This document shows positions 44,071-53,943 of a stretch of DNA of 64,000 bases, in pieces. The stretch's first letter is position 1. Each line of letters begins with the position of its first letter. Under the pieces are notes generated by a model that saw only the letters and a program-made list of their open reading frames with translations, had not been told where the DNA came from and searched no databases. The stretch comes from Haliea salexigens DSM 19537 (lineage in GTDB: Bacteria; Pseudomonadota; Gammaproteobacteria; Pseudomonadales; Halieaceae): NCBI RefSeq assembly GCF_000423125.1, contig NZ_AUHJ01000004.1:1-64000 (forward strand), given 5' to 3'. The position numbers and the translations under genes were made by a program.

Positions 44071-44315
44071 CGCAACCCGACAATCACTGGCTGACCCGCC
44101 CCACCACCATTCGCTGGTTGTGGATTATCGGCTACAGCGTGCTGGCTATGACTGTGCTCCTGCAGTTGCTGATTCCCATCAAGGGCTATTTCGGTGTAGA
44201 CAGCTGGTTCGGCTTTGGTGCCCTGTTTGGCTTCCTCAGCTGTGTGCTGATGGTGTTCGGCGCGAAATTCATCGGCAAGCTGCTGAAACGGCCGGAAGAC
44301 TACTACGATGTTTGA
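44067..44315 (+). CDS. Small two-helix membrane protein of the antiporter operon
   Basis: 82 residues from the ATG at 44067, overlapping the stop before it (ATGA) and the start after it by eight bases. Two predicted helices (WIIGYSVLAMTVLLQLLIPI and FGALFGFLSCVLMVFGAKFI), with a charged C-terminus (KRPEDYYDV). I do not recognise a family. The tight coupling makes it a likely structural subunit of this antiporter. Confidence 0.78.
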   Translation: MTQPDNHWLTRPTTIRWLWIIGYSVLAMTVLLQLLIPIKGYFGVDSWFGFGALFGFLSCVLMVFGAKFIGKLLKRPEDYYDV

Positions 44316-45996
44316 GATGCTTCCCCCCGCCCTTGCGCTCATTGGCGGAGCCCTGCTCACGGCACTGATCAGCTCGCGCCAGTTGCGCGCGGTGGTGGTC
44401 ATCGTCGCACCGCTGATCTGCCTGTACTTGATCTGGCAGGTCCCCGACGGCGTCGTCCTGCGCGGAGAGTTCCTGGGCTACCCGCTGGAACTGGTGGAAG
44501 GCGGCCCGGTACGACGCCTGTTCGCAACTATATTTGCCATCATGTCCGCCACCGGCGCCGTGTTCGCGTTCAATCACGCGCGGCGCACGGAACTGGTCGC
44601 GGCACAGCTCTACGCGGCGGGCGCGGTGGGCGTATCCTTTGCCGGCGACCTGCTGACGCTGTTTGTATTCTGGGAAATCATGGCGCTGTTCTCCACCGTC
44701 GTGGTGTGGTGTGGGGGCACAGAAAATGCCCGCGCCGCCGGCGTGCGCTATGCCATCATGCACCTGCTGGGTGGCGTCATCCTGAAGGTAGGCATTGAAG
44801 GCTTGTTGGTCACCACCGGCTCGCTGGACATTCGCCCTCTGGCCGCTGAGGACTTCAGCACCTGGATGATCCTCATAGGCATATTGATCAATGCGGCAGC
44901 GCCACCGCTATCGTCGTGGCTGTCAGATGCCTACCCGACGGCCAGCCCGACCGGTTCCGTATTCCTCTCGGCCTTTACCACCAAGACCGCGATTCTGGCC
45001 TTGATACTGCTGTTCCCCGGCGAATCGATACTGGTAGGTATCGGCCTGTTCATGGTGTTTTACGGCATTTTCTACGCGCTGCTGGAAAATGATATTCGCC
45101 GCATTCTGGCGTTCTCCATCGTCAACCAGGTGGGGTTCATGGTCGTCGCTGTGGGCATAGGCACAGAAACGGCAATCAACGGCGCTTCGGCTCACGCGTT
45201 CGCCCACATCATCTACAAGGCACTGCTGTTCATGAGTGCGGGCGTTGTGGTGATGCGCACGGGCAAGCACTTGTGCACCGATGTTGGCGGCCTGTTTCGC
45301 ACCATGCCGGTGACCATGTGGTGCGGTGTGATTGGCGCCCTCGCGATCTCAAGCTTTCCGCTTACCTCTGGCTTCACCACCAAAACCCTGATTTCCCAGG
45401 CCGCAGTGGATGAAGGACTGGTAACGGTGTACTTCCTGCTGGCGGCCGCCTCGGCTGGCGTATTCCTGCATGCCGGGATCAAGTTTCCCTGGTTCGTTTT
45501 CTTCCAGAAGGATTCGGGCCTGCGCCCCGACGATGCCCCCTGGAACATGCGTATCGCCATGCTGTTCTTCGCGTTCCTCTGTATTCTGATCGGCGTCTAC
45601 CCGCAGTTGCTTTATCCGCTGCTGCCCTATGCCGTGGACTACCATCCCTACAAGCCAGGCAAGGTGTTGTTCTACCTGCAGCTGCTGCTGTTCTCCGGGC
45701 TCGCGTTCTTCCTGCTGTTGCCGTGGATGAAACGCACACTCACCATTTCGCTCGACGTGGACTGGCTCTGGCGTCGGGGCATGCCGGTGCTTGTGCAATT
45801 CGTGGCGCGGATCGGGAAGCCGCCAGTGGTGGCCGCGCGACGCCGGCTCCAGCACGGTGTTGATCTGCTCACCGCATCGGCGCGCCACACCATGGGCCAC
45901 ACAGGCCCTCTGGGGCGTTCCTGGGAAATCGGCACCACCGCGCTGTGGATCGTGCTGCTACTGATGATCTACGTCTTCGCCTACTACCTGTTCTAG
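44308..45996 (+). CDS. Mrp-type antiporter D-like subunit, third copy, altered TM7
   Basis: 562 residues, proton-antiporter family. The TM5 Glu is present (Glu123, FVFWEIMALFSTVVV), but the TM7 Lys position is Asn195 (ILINAAAPPLSSWLSDAYPT). The TM8 Lys in FTTKTAIL remains. A ~70-residue C-terminal extension includes two more helices (LLLFSGLAFFLLLP and LWIVLLLMIYVFAYYLF). It may anchor or couple the complex without pumping the same way as the other two copies. Last gene of the operon. Confidence 0.87.
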   Translation: MFEMLPPALALIGGALLTALISSRQLRAVVVIVAPLICLYLIWQVPDGVVLRGEFLGYPLELVEGGPVRRLFATIFAIMSATGAVFAFNHARRTELVAAQLYAAGAVGVSFAGDLLTLFVFWEIMALFSTVVVWCGGTENARAAGVRYAIMHLLGGVILKVGIEGLLVTTGSLDIRPLAAEDFSTWMILIGILINAAAPPLSSWLSDAYPTASPTGSVFLSAFTTKTAILALILLFPGESILVGIGLFMVFYGIFYALLENDIRRILAFSIVNQVGFMVVAVGIGTETAINGASAHAFAHIIYKALLFMSAGVVVMRTGKHLCTDVGGLFRTMPVTMWCGVIGALAISSFPLTSGFTTKTLISQAAVDEGLVTVYFLLAAASAGVFLHAGIKFPWFVFFQKDSGLRPDDAPWNMRIAMLFFAFLCILIGVYPQLLYPLLPYAVDYHPYKPGKVLFYLQLLLFSGLAFFLLLPWMKRTLTISLDVDWLWRRGMPVLVQFVARIGKPPVVAARRRLQHGVDLLTASARHTMGHTGPLGRSWEIGTTALWIVLLLMIYVFAYYLF

Positions 45997-46112
45997 CAGG
46001 CCCGACCACTGTGAACTGGCGCACACTTCCTGTGCGCCGTGATTCGTGGCACGCACGCGCCAGACTACACTGTTACGCTCTGTTACCTTACCCCGAGAGC
46101 GTCAACCCCGCC

Positions 46113-47129
46113 ATGTACAAGATTATTGGTATTGCCCTACTCCTGTCCTCTATGACGCTGGCCGGCTGCAAGGTGCAGCTTTCCAGTCCAGCCGGCGGCT
46201 CCATCACGACCGCCTCCGGCAACTATGCTTGCGCCGCCAACGCCGCGTGTCCGGCAATCAACGTCAACGACATCTTCTTCGACGAAACCTTCATTGCCCG
46301 CCCTGCAGCGGGTTACGAATTCGCCGGCTGGAAAAAACGCCAGCGTGGCCTCTGCGGTGGCAGCACCAAGGATTGCAGGCTGTTTACCTCCGGATTCGCC
46401 GGCAATGACGACCTCCTGGGTTTCCTCGCCCGACCCAATGAAGTGTTTTACCTGGAGCCGGTGTTTATCCGCAGCGCCGGTGGCAGTGGTGATGCCCGCC
46501 GCTGCTTCAACAGCACACTGATGGCGGTCAACACCACCGTTGTCGCCAGCTACCGCAGCACGGACGCCAGCGGTGCCGTGGTGCCTTTCGACTACGACCA
46601 GGTGATTACCGGTGGTGCGACCTTCGAAGGCAAAAGCACCCTGAAGGCGACCACCAACACCCGGGCCAGGGGTGCCGCTCCCTCTACCTCAAAAGCCGAG
46701 GCCTACTTCCAGCCCCAGAGCAGCCAGTTCCGGGTGCTCGAATACGGTGTTGAGGTCGAATCGTTCACGCCTGAATCGTCCGACAGCCGGGTGGTCTTTG
46801 CCCCACAGCAGCTGGAGCGCTACGACCTCAGTGCAGGCCAGTCATACGAGCAACGCTACACGGTCAACCTGCGCACGCGCGTGCGCGGCTTCACCATCAA
46901 CGAGAGCAACACCGTGGACCGGCGCACAACTTTTGTCGGTATCGAACCTGTCACCGTGCCTGCTGGCCAGTTCCAGGCCTGCCGTTTTCAAACACGTGAA
47001 ACCGGAAGCGCGGGCACGCAGACCAATGAGGAGTGGTTCGGGGTGGGCAATGGCATGCTGCTGAAATCGACTGCCGACGGCGACAGCACTGTGCTGCTCA
47101 ACGCCAGCATCAATGGCGCCACTCTCTAA
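46113..47129 (+). CDS. Hypothetical lipoprotein with a B-repeat-like segment
   Basis: 338 residues from the ATG at 46113. Lipoprotein signal MYKIIGIALLLSSMTLAGC. Residues about 20-95 contain GGSITTASGNYACAANAACP and RPAAGYEFAGWKKRQ, resembling a single InlB-type B-repeat. The remainder is beta-rich and ends in QTNEEWFGVGNGMLLKSTAD, like surface lipoproteins of unknown role. Followed by a bidirectional terminator. The frame open upstream to 45945 is not coding. Confidence 0.7.
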   Translation: MYKIIGIALLLSSMTLAGCKVQLSSPAGGSITTASGNYACAANAACPAINVNDIFFDETFIARPAAGYEFAGWKKRQRGLCGGSTKDCRLFTSGFAGNDDLLGFLARPNEVFYLEPVFIRSAGGSGDARRCFNSTLMAVNTTVVASYRSTDASGAVVPFDYDQVITGGATFEGKSTLKATTNTRARGAAPSTSKAEAYFQPQSSQFRVLEYGVEVESFTPESSDSRVVFAPQQLERYDLSAGQSYEQRYTVNLRTRVRGFTINESNTVDRRTTFVGIEPVTVPAGQFQACRFQTRETGSAGTQTNEEWFGVGNGMLLKSTADGDSTVLLNASINGATL

Positions 47130-47136
47130 AGCAAAA

Positions 47137-47172
47137 AAAACCCTCTGCGCCAGCACGGTGCAGAGGGTTTGT
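47137..47172. terminator. Bidirectional rho-independent terminator
   Basis: AAACCCTCTGC, an 11-base loop, GCAGAGGGTTT, with A-run on the left and T-run on the right. It lies between the lipoprotein gene (plus) and tRNA-Ala (minus) and can end transcription from both. Confidence 0.88.
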
Positions 47173-47173
47173 T

Positions 47174-47249
<76 letters not shown>

Positions 47250-47268
47250 GTAAACTCTGAGGACGCGA

Positions 47269-47297
47269 ATTCTAGAGAGGCGGGATAACCCTGTCAA
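47269..47297 (-). promoter_or_regulatory. Sigma-70 promoter of tRNA-Ala
   Basis: Minus strand: TTGACA (47297-47292), 17-bp spacer, TAGAAT (47274-47269), with the tRNA 5' end 19 bp further on. Confidence 0.82.
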
Positions 47298-47321
47298 GCA
47301 GTGGCGGGGGTGAAAGTGTCT

Positions 47322-48725
47322 CTAGCAGTCGACAAAGTTGACCGGAACCTCCAACACGTTGACTGCCAGCCCGCCGCGTGCCGTTTCCTTGTACTTGTCC
47401 TGCATATCGCGGCCGGTATCGCGCATCGTCTTGATCACCTGATCGAGTGACACGTAGTGTTCTCCGCTGCCCCGCAAAGCCATGCGCGCCGCGCTGATGG
47501 CCTTGATCGCACCCATCGCATTGCGCTCTATGCAGGGCACCTGCACCAGGCCTCCTATAGGGTCGCAGGTCAGTCCCAGATTGTGCTCCATGGCGATCTC
47601 GGCGGCGTTCTCCACCTGCTCCGGGGTGCCACCCAGGGCGTCCGCCAGCGCGCCTGCAGCCATCGAACAGGCCGAGCCCACCTCCCCCTGGCAACCGACT
47701 TCCGCACCGGAAATGGACGCGTTGATCTTGTACAGGGTGCCAATCGCCGCAGCCGTGAGTAAAAAACGTACTGCGTCCTCTTCCACTGCACCCTGGCAAC
47801 GTGTGAGGTAATACTTGAGAACCGCGGGAATGATGCCCGCCGCACCGTTGGTTGGTGCGGTCACAATGCGCCCGCCCACCGCATTTTCCTCATTCACCGC
47901 CAACGCATACAGGGTGACCCAGTCCATGGTGTTGAGGGAGTCGTCTCCCAGTCCCCCCTGGCGACCCTTGAGCTGGCGGTAGAGCTGCGCGGCGCGCCGT
48001 TTGACCTTGAGTCCGCCGGGAAGAATGCCTTCGGCCTCGCAGCCGCGGGTGATCGATGCATCCATCACTCGCCACAGCTGTAGCAAACCGTCATGGATGT
48101 CCTCCCGCGAACGCCACGCTTTTTCGTTTTCCAACATCAGGCTGCTGATGGAGAGACCGCTTTCGTCGCAGCGGCGCAGCAACTCCTCCCCCGTACTGAA
48201 GGGGAACGGCACTGCGGTCGGGTCGTCGACAATCAGTTCGCCCCCCTCGGCGGCCGCCTCGTCCACCACAAAACCGCCGCCCACCGAGTAATACACGGCC
48301 TCCTGGAAGCAATGGCCTTGCTGGTCAAACGCGCGAAACCGCATGCCGTTGGCGTGCTGTGGCAATGTTTCGCTGCGGTGCATGATCAAGTCGTCGCGGT
48401 AACTGAAGGGTATCTCGTGCTCACCGAGCAACTGCAGTACGCCATGTTCGCGCACCGCCGCAATACGCTGGGGAATATCTTCCACAACAACGGTATCCGG
48501 CGCTTCCCCCGCGAGGCCGAGGATCACCGCTTTGGGCGATCCGTGGCCGGCTCCGGTTGCACCCAGTGAGCCGTAGAGTTCGGCCGTGATGCGCCCGCAG
48601 CGCTGCAGGGCGCCCTGCTTCTGCAGTGTGTCGACGAAACGCTTTGCCGCATGCATCGGGCCAACCGTGTGTGAGCTGGAGGGGCCGATGCCTACCTTGA
48701 ACAAATCAAATGTGCTGATGGCCAC
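47322..48725 (-). CDS. sdaA: L-serine ammonia-lyase (L-serine deaminase)
   Basis: 467 residues, single-chain SdaA type. The N-terminus [20 protein letters not shown] is the family hallmark. [18 protein letters not shown] and [17 protein letters not shown] mark the C-terminal catalytic half, and [20 protein letters not shown] holds [4Fe-4S] cysteines. It converts L-serine to pyruvate and ammonia in the cytoplasm. ATG at 48725. It stands alone. Confidence 0.95.
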   Translation of the reverse strand: MAISTFDLFKVGIGPSSSHTVGPMHAAKRFVDTLQKQGALQRCGRITAELYGSLGATGAGHGSPKAVILGLAGEAPDTVVVEDIPQRIAAVREHGVLQLLGEHEIPFSYRDDLIMHRSETLPQHANGMRFRAFDQQGHCFQEAVYYSVGGGFVVDEAAAEGGELIVDDPTAVPFPFSTGEELLRRCDESGLSISSLMLENEKAWRSREDIHDGLLQLWRVMDASITRGCEAEGILPGGLKVKRRAAQLYRQLKGRQGGLGDDSLNTMDWVTLYALAVNEENAVGGRIVTAPTNGAAGIIPAVLKYYLTRCQGAVEEDAVRFLLTAAAIGTLYKINASISGAEVGCQGEVGSACSMAAGALADALGGTPEQVENAAEIAMEHNLGLTCDPIGGLVQVPCIERNAMGAIKAISAARMALRGSGEHYVSLDQVIKTMRDTGRDMQDKYKETARGGLAVNVLEVPVNFVDC

Positions 48726-48796
48726 GCCCGCGACCTCCGTAAGCTTCCACGCTGTTGAGTGTAGACGTATTCAGGCGCAGGGGCACAGGCTGTGCG

Positions 48797-49534
48797 CTAG
48801 GCGTAACCCGCACGTTGCAGGGCGTCCTCAATGAGAGGCACGCAGGGATGGCTGACGTTGATGTCGCGACCACGTGCCGCATCGATACCCGCACGCCGAT
48901 AGGCCGGCGGCATGCCGGGGTGCATGGTGCTGTGCTCAGAAACGATCGATGACTCAAAAGTGAGGCCGAGAAAATCGAGTACACGCGCCAGCTCTGCCTG
49001 TGGATCTGCCACCAGTTCCTCAAAACGCAGAAAAAGTGTGTTTGGGCGGGTCTGCAGAAACGTGTATACCTCGACCGCATAGCGCCAGCTCTCGCAGGCT
49101 TGCTCCAGGCTCTGCGCGGTGCGCGACAGTTTCGACTGGACGCAGGCGCGACCGTCGCGCAACAGATAGATGACTTTCAGCCCTGCCAGCGTCTCGTTGA
49201 AGAATGCGTCGAGAATATCCAGTGCCGGCACATGGTAGAGGTTATGCTTGTTGAGCCCGGCCAGCTGCTCCGTTGTCACCTTGTTACCCCACAGTGCCGC
49301 GTCGCTGTCCGCTGCGGCCTGCAGGCAACAATCGACAAAAGCCCCGGTGCGTTGCGCGAACAGCCGCTGTGGCTCGTCATCCAGTTCGCGGCCACGCAAG
49401 TACGCAATGCTGCCGACCTCAAAACCCACTTCCAACTGCGAATGCTGGTCAAGGAGTGCGGTGAGCAGGCTGGTGCCCGAGCGCCCGGCCCCCACAATGA
49501 GAAAACGAAAACGCGTATCGTCGGGGAGCGCCAT
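48797..49534 (-). CDS. Sulfotransferase family protein
   Basis: 245 residues. The PAPS-binding 5' phosphate loop is FLIVGAGRSGTSLLTALLDQ at the N-terminus, and the 3' phosphate motif is VIYLLRDGRACVQSKL with FEELVADPQAELARVLDFLG after it. It would transfer sulfate from PAPS to an unknown acceptor. It directly follows gltX on the same strand (6 bp), which is probably positional and not functional. Confidence 0.83.
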   Translation of the reverse strand: MALPDDTRFRFLIVGAGRSGTSLLTALLDQHSQLEVGFEVGSIAYLRGRELDDEPQRLFAQRTGAFVDCCLQAAADSDAALWGNKVTTEQLAGLNKHNLYHVPALDILDAFFNETLAGLKVIYLLRDGRACVQSKLSRTAQSLEQACESWRYAVEVYTFLQTRPNTLFLRFEELVADPQAELARVLDFLGLTFESSIVSEHSTMHPGMPPAYRRAGIDAARGRDINVSHPCVPLIEDALQRAGYA

Positions 49535-49540
49535 GGCGTT

Positions 49541-51037
49541 TCAGTGGCCCGAGGGCTGCAGCTCGGCATAGGCTTTTTCAAGCCGCTTCGCCGCTTTCTT
49601 CGACACGCCGCCCAACACCTCAATGGCGTGACGCAGGCGCGCCCGGCTCATGTCCGGGCCCAGCAACGCCATGGAATCGACCACCGAGAATGACGCACTG
49701 GAACCGGCAATCGCCACGAACATCGGTGCCAGGAAATCCTTTATCTTCACTCCCTGTGCGTCCGCCAGCGCTTTAAGCGCGTTCCAGACCGCGTCGCGTT
49801 CCCAGTCACTCAGTGCCTCCAGGCGCCACAGGGCGAACTGCAGATTGGCGACCAGCGCCTCACGCTCCATTTTGATGCCGGCGAAGGAGTCCTCGCTGAT
49901 CGGCAGCGTACCGGACACCAGAAAGGCGGCGAGCGGGGCGAAATCACTGAGGGTTTCCATGCGCTTCTGGGCGTGGGGCAGCACCTTGCGCAGGTTTTCC
50001 GCGTTGTAGGCCCATGTGATCAGCCGCGTGGCCAGCTCTGCCTCGCTCAGGTCCTCACGAATCCACAGACCATTCAACCAGCGCAGCTTTTCCTGGTCAA
50101 AAATGGGCCCGCCCAGGGATACCCGCGTGATGTCAAAGTGTTCCTGCATGTCTGCCAGCGAGAATTTTTCCCGCTCGTCAGGCATCGACCAGCCCATCCG
50201 CCCGAGATAGTTCAACAGGGCTTCCGGCAGAAAACCCATGCGCTGGTAGTAGAGGATACTGGTGGGATTCTTGCGCTTGCTGAGCTTCGATTTATCCGGG
50301 TTCCGCAGTAGAGGCAAATGGCAGAGCACTGGCATGTCCCAGCCAAAGTATTGATAGAGGAGCTTGTGTTTGGGGGCGGAATTGATCCACTCCTCGCCGC
50401 GCAGCACGTGGGTAATACCCATCAGGTGATCATCGACAACATTGGCCAGATGATAGGTGGGCATGCCGTCCGACTTCAGCAGAATCTGGGCATCAACCAT
50501 GCTCCAGTCGAGTTCGATATCCCCCCGCAACAGGTCGTGCACGACACAGGCCCCGTCTTCATCGGGCACATGCATACGCACCACATAGGGCATACCGGCC
50601 GCCTCGCGCTGCGCCACTTCCGCTTCCGGCAATACAAGATCCGCCGGTTTCAATGCCGTACTGTTGCCCGCAGCCCGTCGAGCCTCGCGCAGCGCATCCA
50701 GCTCCTCCGGCGTGCGATAGCACAGGAACGCCTTACCCTCACGCACCAGTTGCAGAGCATACTCGCCGTACAGCGCCATACGTTCGCTCTGTCGGTAGGG
50801 GCCACAGTCACCGCCCACGTCGGGCCCTTCATCCCACTCCAGGCCAAGCCAACGCAGGGAATCCAGAATCGCCTGTTCGGAAGCCGCGGTGCTTCTGGCC
50901 TGGTCCGTGTCTTCAATGCGCAGGATGAATTCCCCGCCGTGCGCGCGCGCAAAGCAGTAATTGAACAGCGCGATGTACGCCGTGCCGACATGCGGGTCAC
51001 CCGTGGGTGAAGGCGCGATACGTGTGCGAACAGTCAT
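49541..51037 (-). CDS. gltX: Glutamate--tRNA ligase
   Basis: 498 residues from the ATG at 51037. HIGH-type motif [30 protein letters not shown], the [18 protein letters not shown] segment, and [10 protein letters not shown] (KMSKS equivalent). It is very similar to Pseudomonas GltX. It charges tRNA-Glu. The frame continues upstream to 51154, but the family N-terminus is at 51037. Confidence 0.96.
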   Translation of the reverse strand: MTVRTRIAPSPTGDPHVGTAYIALFNYCFARAHGGEFILRIEDTDQARSTAASEQAILDSLRWLGLEWDEGPDVGGDCGPYRQSERMALYGEYALQLVREGKAFLCYRTPEELDALREARRAAGNSTALKPADLVLPEAEVAQREAAGMPYVVRMHVPDEDGACVVHDLLRGDIELDWSMVDAQILLKSDGMPTYHLANVVDDHLMGITHVLRGEEWINSAPKHKLLYQYFGWDMPVLCHLPLLRNPDKSKLSKRKNPTSILYYQRMGFLPEALLNYLGRMGWSMPDEREKFSLADMQEHFDITRVSLGGPIFDQEKLRWLNGLWIREDLSEAELATRLITWAYNAENLRKVLPHAQKRMETLSDFAPLAAFLVSGTLPISEDSFAGIKMEREALVANLQFALWRLEALSDWERDAVWNALKALADAQGVKIKDFLAPMFVAIAGSSASFSVVDSMALLGPDMSRARLRHAIEVLGGVSKKAAKRLEKAYAELQPSGH

Positions 51038-51070
51038 GGGGCTTCCGGAACGAAACAATGTAGGGGCGGG

Positions 51071-51099
51071 ATTATACGGTCTCACCTTTCCGATTCCCA
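51071..51099 (-). promoter_or_regulatory. Possible gltX promoter
   Basis: A perfect TATAAT on the minus strand (51076-51071) lies about 33 bp ahead of the gltX start. The -35 region 17 bp further (TGGGAA) is poor. Confidence 0.4.
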
Positions 51100-51206
51100 C
51101 CAGAGGCGCGTTGAGCTGCGGCGCAGGCCTCGACACCAGCGTCGCTATAGCCAACCGGGCCGACGCACCAAATGCGCCAGCACGCAGACTTGCCTTGTCC
51201 GCACTT

Positions 51207-51225
51207 AATGCGAATAATTAGCGTT
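51207..51225. promoter_or_regulatory. Possible Fur box before the ferric-iron ABC operon
   Basis: AATGCGAATAATTAGCGTT is partly symmetric and matches the Fur 19-mer at most but not all positions. It lies 28 bp before the substrate-binding-protein start, where an iron-responsive operator would be expected. Confidence 0.5.
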
Positions 51226-51253
51226 TTCACATTATTCCACTCGCGAGGTTCCC

Positions 51254-52291
51254 ATGGTACGTCTCCACACCCGCATCCGCCGGGCCACCCTGCTGCTCAC
51301 CCTGCTGGCACTGAGCGGGCTCACTGCCTGCGGCGCACCGGATGCGGTGAACGTGTACTCGGCCCGCCAGGAGGCGCTTATCCAACCCCTGCTGGAGAAG
51401 TTCACGGCAGAAACCGGAATTCCCGTCAACCTGGTGACCGGGAACGGCGATGCGCTGCTGGCCCGTCTTGAAAACGAAGGCGACAACTCACCCGCCGACC
51501 TGTTCCTGACCAGCGACGCCGGCAATCTTTACCGCGCGCAGGCGGAGAACCTGCTGCAACCCGTAACATCCCCGGCACTGCAGGCCGGCGCCCCCGCCCA
51601 CCTGCGCAGCGACGAGAACTACTGGTATGGTCTGTCAGTGCGGGCCCGGGTACTGGTATACGCCGCTGAACGCGTGGATGCCGCGGACCTCAGCGACTAT
51701 ACATCGCTGGCCGACCCTGTCTGGCGCGGTCGCATCTGCGTTCGCTCGTCGGGCAACATTTATAACCAGTCTCTGGTCGCAGGCATGCTTGCCACCGATG
51801 GCCCCGCAGCTACAGCAACCTGGCTCGACGGGTTTGTTGCGAACTTCGCGCGCACGCCCCAGGGCGGCGACCGCGACCAGATCAAGGCGGTGGCCGCCGG
51901 GCAATGCGATGTCGCCCTGGTCAACAGCTACTACCTGGGGGGAATGCTGCAATCCGATAACCTCGAGGAGCGCGAAGCCGCCGAGCAGGTCACCCTGTTC
52001 TGGCCCAACCAGGCAGGCCGCGGCACGCACATCAATATCAGCGGTGCCGGCGTCACCCGGGCGGCAAGCAAACCGGAAGCGGCACGCCAACTCATGGAAT
52101 TCATGCTGCGTGAGGAAAGCCAGCGTTGGTATGCCCAGGTCAACAACGAGTTTCCTGTACGTGAAGACGTAGAGCCCTCGGCGCTGTTGCAATCGTGGGG
52201 GTCCTTCAAGGCCGATGCGCTGAATGTGAGTGAGCTCGGACGCCTCAACGCGGAAGCCGTGAAAGCGATGGATCGCGCAGGTTGGAAGTAG
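51254..52291 (+). CDS. Ferric-iron ABC transporter substrate-binding lipoprotein (FbpA/FutA type)
   Basis: 345 residues. Lipoprotein signal ending LSGLTAC; the mature part begins VNVYSARQEALIQPLLEKFT, typical of FutA/FbpA. NSYYLGGML carries the adjacent tyrosines that bind Fe(III), and RARVLVYAAERV and SSGNIYNQSLVAGM are family segments. It captures ferric iron in the periplasm. The gene overlaps the permease frame by about 10 bp. Confidence 0.9.
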   Translation: MVRLHTRIRRATLLLTLLALSGLTACGAPDAVNVYSARQEALIQPLLEKFTAETGIPVNLVTGNGDALLARLENEGDNSPADLFLTSDAGNLYRAQAENLLQPVTSPALQAGAPAHLRSDENYWYGLSVRARVLVYAAERVDAADLSDYTSLADPVWRGRICVRSSGNIYNQSLVAGMLATDGPAATATWLDGFVANFARTPQGGDRDQIKAVAAGQCDVALVNSYYLGGMLQSDNLEEREAAEQVTLFWPNQAGRGTHINISGAGVTRAASKPEAARQLMEFMLREESQRWYAQVNNEFPVREDVEPSALLQSWGSFKADALNVSELGRLNAEAVKAMDRAGWK

Positions 52292-53943
52292 TCGCCACCA
52301 CGAAGCCCACGGTCGTGACCGCTGCAATGCTATGGCGTATTGCCATGGTCTTGAGCGCCGGCCTGGTCGCGATGCCGGTTGCGGTGATTGCCGCCAGCCT
52401 GCTGGGGCCCTACAGCACGGCATGGACGCACCTACTGGATACCGTGCTGCTCGACTACATCGTCAATTCGCTGCTGCTGATGCTCGGCGTCGGCGCTGGC
52501 ACGCTGCTGTTGGGCGCGAGTAGCGCGTGGCTCACGGCACTCTGCGAATTCCCCGGGCGGCGTGTGTTCTCCTGGGCATTGCTCCTGCCCCTGGCCATGC
52601 CTGCCTACATCATTGCCTACACGTACACCGGACTGCTCGACTTTGCAGGCCCGGTGCAGAGCGCCCTGCGCGAAGCCTTTGGCTGGCAATACGGTGACTA
52701 CTGGTTTCCGCCGATACGCTCGCTCGGTGGCGCAATCTGCATGTTATCTCTGGTCCTCTACCCCTACGTCTACCTGCTGGCGCGTATCGCCCTGCTGGAA
52801 CAATCACCCGCGCTGGTGGAAGCGAGCCGCAGCCTTGGCAGGTCCGCATGGCAAACGCTGTTCCGCGTGACCTTGCCGCTCGCCCGGCCGGCGCTCGCCG
52901 CGGGCGTAAGCCTGGCGCTGATGGAAACCCTGGCAGACTATGGCACCGTGGCGTACTTCGGTGTGAGTGCCTTCACCACTGGCATCTTCCGCACCTGGTA
53001 TGGCCTGGGAGAGCTGCACACCGCCGCGCAGCTGGCCGCCTTCCTGCTGATCTTTGTGCTGGTACTTTTCGCGCTGGAAAGACACTCCAGGGCCCGCCTG
53101 CGTTTCCATAAAATGCACAGCGCCCGGCCCCCGTCACGCATGCAACTGCGCGGATGGCGCGCGGCAGCAGCTTCGACAACCGCGCTGCTTATTCTCACAG
53201 CTGGTTTTCTGCTGCCCGCCGCGCAACTTGGGGTGTGGGCCGCGCAGCACTACAGCAGCGTGTTCAGTACCGCTTTCCTCGCACTGCTGGGCAACAGCTT
53301 TCTTCTTGCCGCACTCGCCTCTCTGGGTTGTCTGCTGCTGGCCCTCTTGCTGGGATACGGCAAACGCGCCTACCCCGGCCGTCTGGAAACTGGCGTCACG
53401 CGCCTTGCGAGCATGGGTTACGCGGTGCCCGGCACCGTGATTGCCGTCGGCGTGATGATCCCGTTCGCCTGGATGGACAATACGCTGGACGGCTGGCTAC
53501 AGCGAACCCTGGGGGTTTCCTCTGGACTGCTCATCAGCGGCACTCTCGGGGCACTGGTGTTTGCCTACGTTGTGCGCTTCCTCGCGGTGTCGCTGCAGTC
53601 GGTGGAGGCCGGCCTCACCCGCATCCGGCCGGCCATCGATGAATCCGCACGCTCACTCGGACAAACACCACTGGGCGTGCTGCGTCGCATACACCTTCCC
53701 ATGTTGCGCACCAGCCTGCTCAGTGCCCTGTTGCTGGTTTTTGTGGACGTACTCAAGGAGCTGCCGACAACCCTTATCCTGCGCCCTTTCAACTTCAACA
53801 CGCTGGCCGTGCGGGCCCACGAACTGGCTTCAGACGAACGTCTGGCCGAAGCGGCACTGCCAGCTCTTGCCATCGTGCTGATCGGGCTGCTGCCTGTTAT
53901 TCTTCTCACCCGCAGCATGTCAACGGAGCCCACAGAGGCATGA
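52282..53943 (+). CDS. Ferric-iron ABC transporter permease (FbpB type)
   Basis: About 553 residues if translated from the TTG at 52282; GTG (52315) or ATG (52327) are other possible starts and no strong ribosome site decides. Two fused permease halves give about 12 helices, each with an EAA-like loop (LVEASRSLGRSAWQTLFRVT and DESARSLGQTPLGVLRRIHL). This fused arrangement is usual for FbpB/SfuB. Overlaps the ATPase gene by four bases. Confidence 0.9.
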   Translation: MEVVATTKPTVVTAAMLWRIAMVLSAGLVAMPVAVIAASLLGPYSTAWTHLLDTVLLDYIVNSLLLMLGVGAGTLLLGASSAWLTALCEFPGRRVFSWALLLPLAMPAYIIAYTYTGLLDFAGPVQSALREAFGWQYGDYWFPPIRSLGGAICMLSLVLYPYVYLLARIALLEQSPALVEASRSLGRSAWQTLFRVTLPLARPALAAGVSLALMETLADYGTVAYFGVSAFTTGIFRTWYGLGELHTAAQLAAFLLIFVLVLFALERHSRARLRFHKMHSARPPSRMQLRGWRAAAASTTALLILTAGFLLPAAQLGVWAAQHYSSVFSTAFLALLGNSFLLAALASLGCLLLALLLGYGKRAYPGRLETGVTRLASMGYAVPGTVIAVGVMIPFAWMDNTLDGWLQRTLGVSSGLLISGTLGALVFAYVVRFLAVSLQSVEAGLTRIRPAIDESARSLGQTPLGVLRRIHLPMLRTSLLSALLLVFVDVLKELPTTLILRPFNFNTLAVRAHELASDERLAEAALPALAIVLIGLLPVILLTRSMSTEPTEA

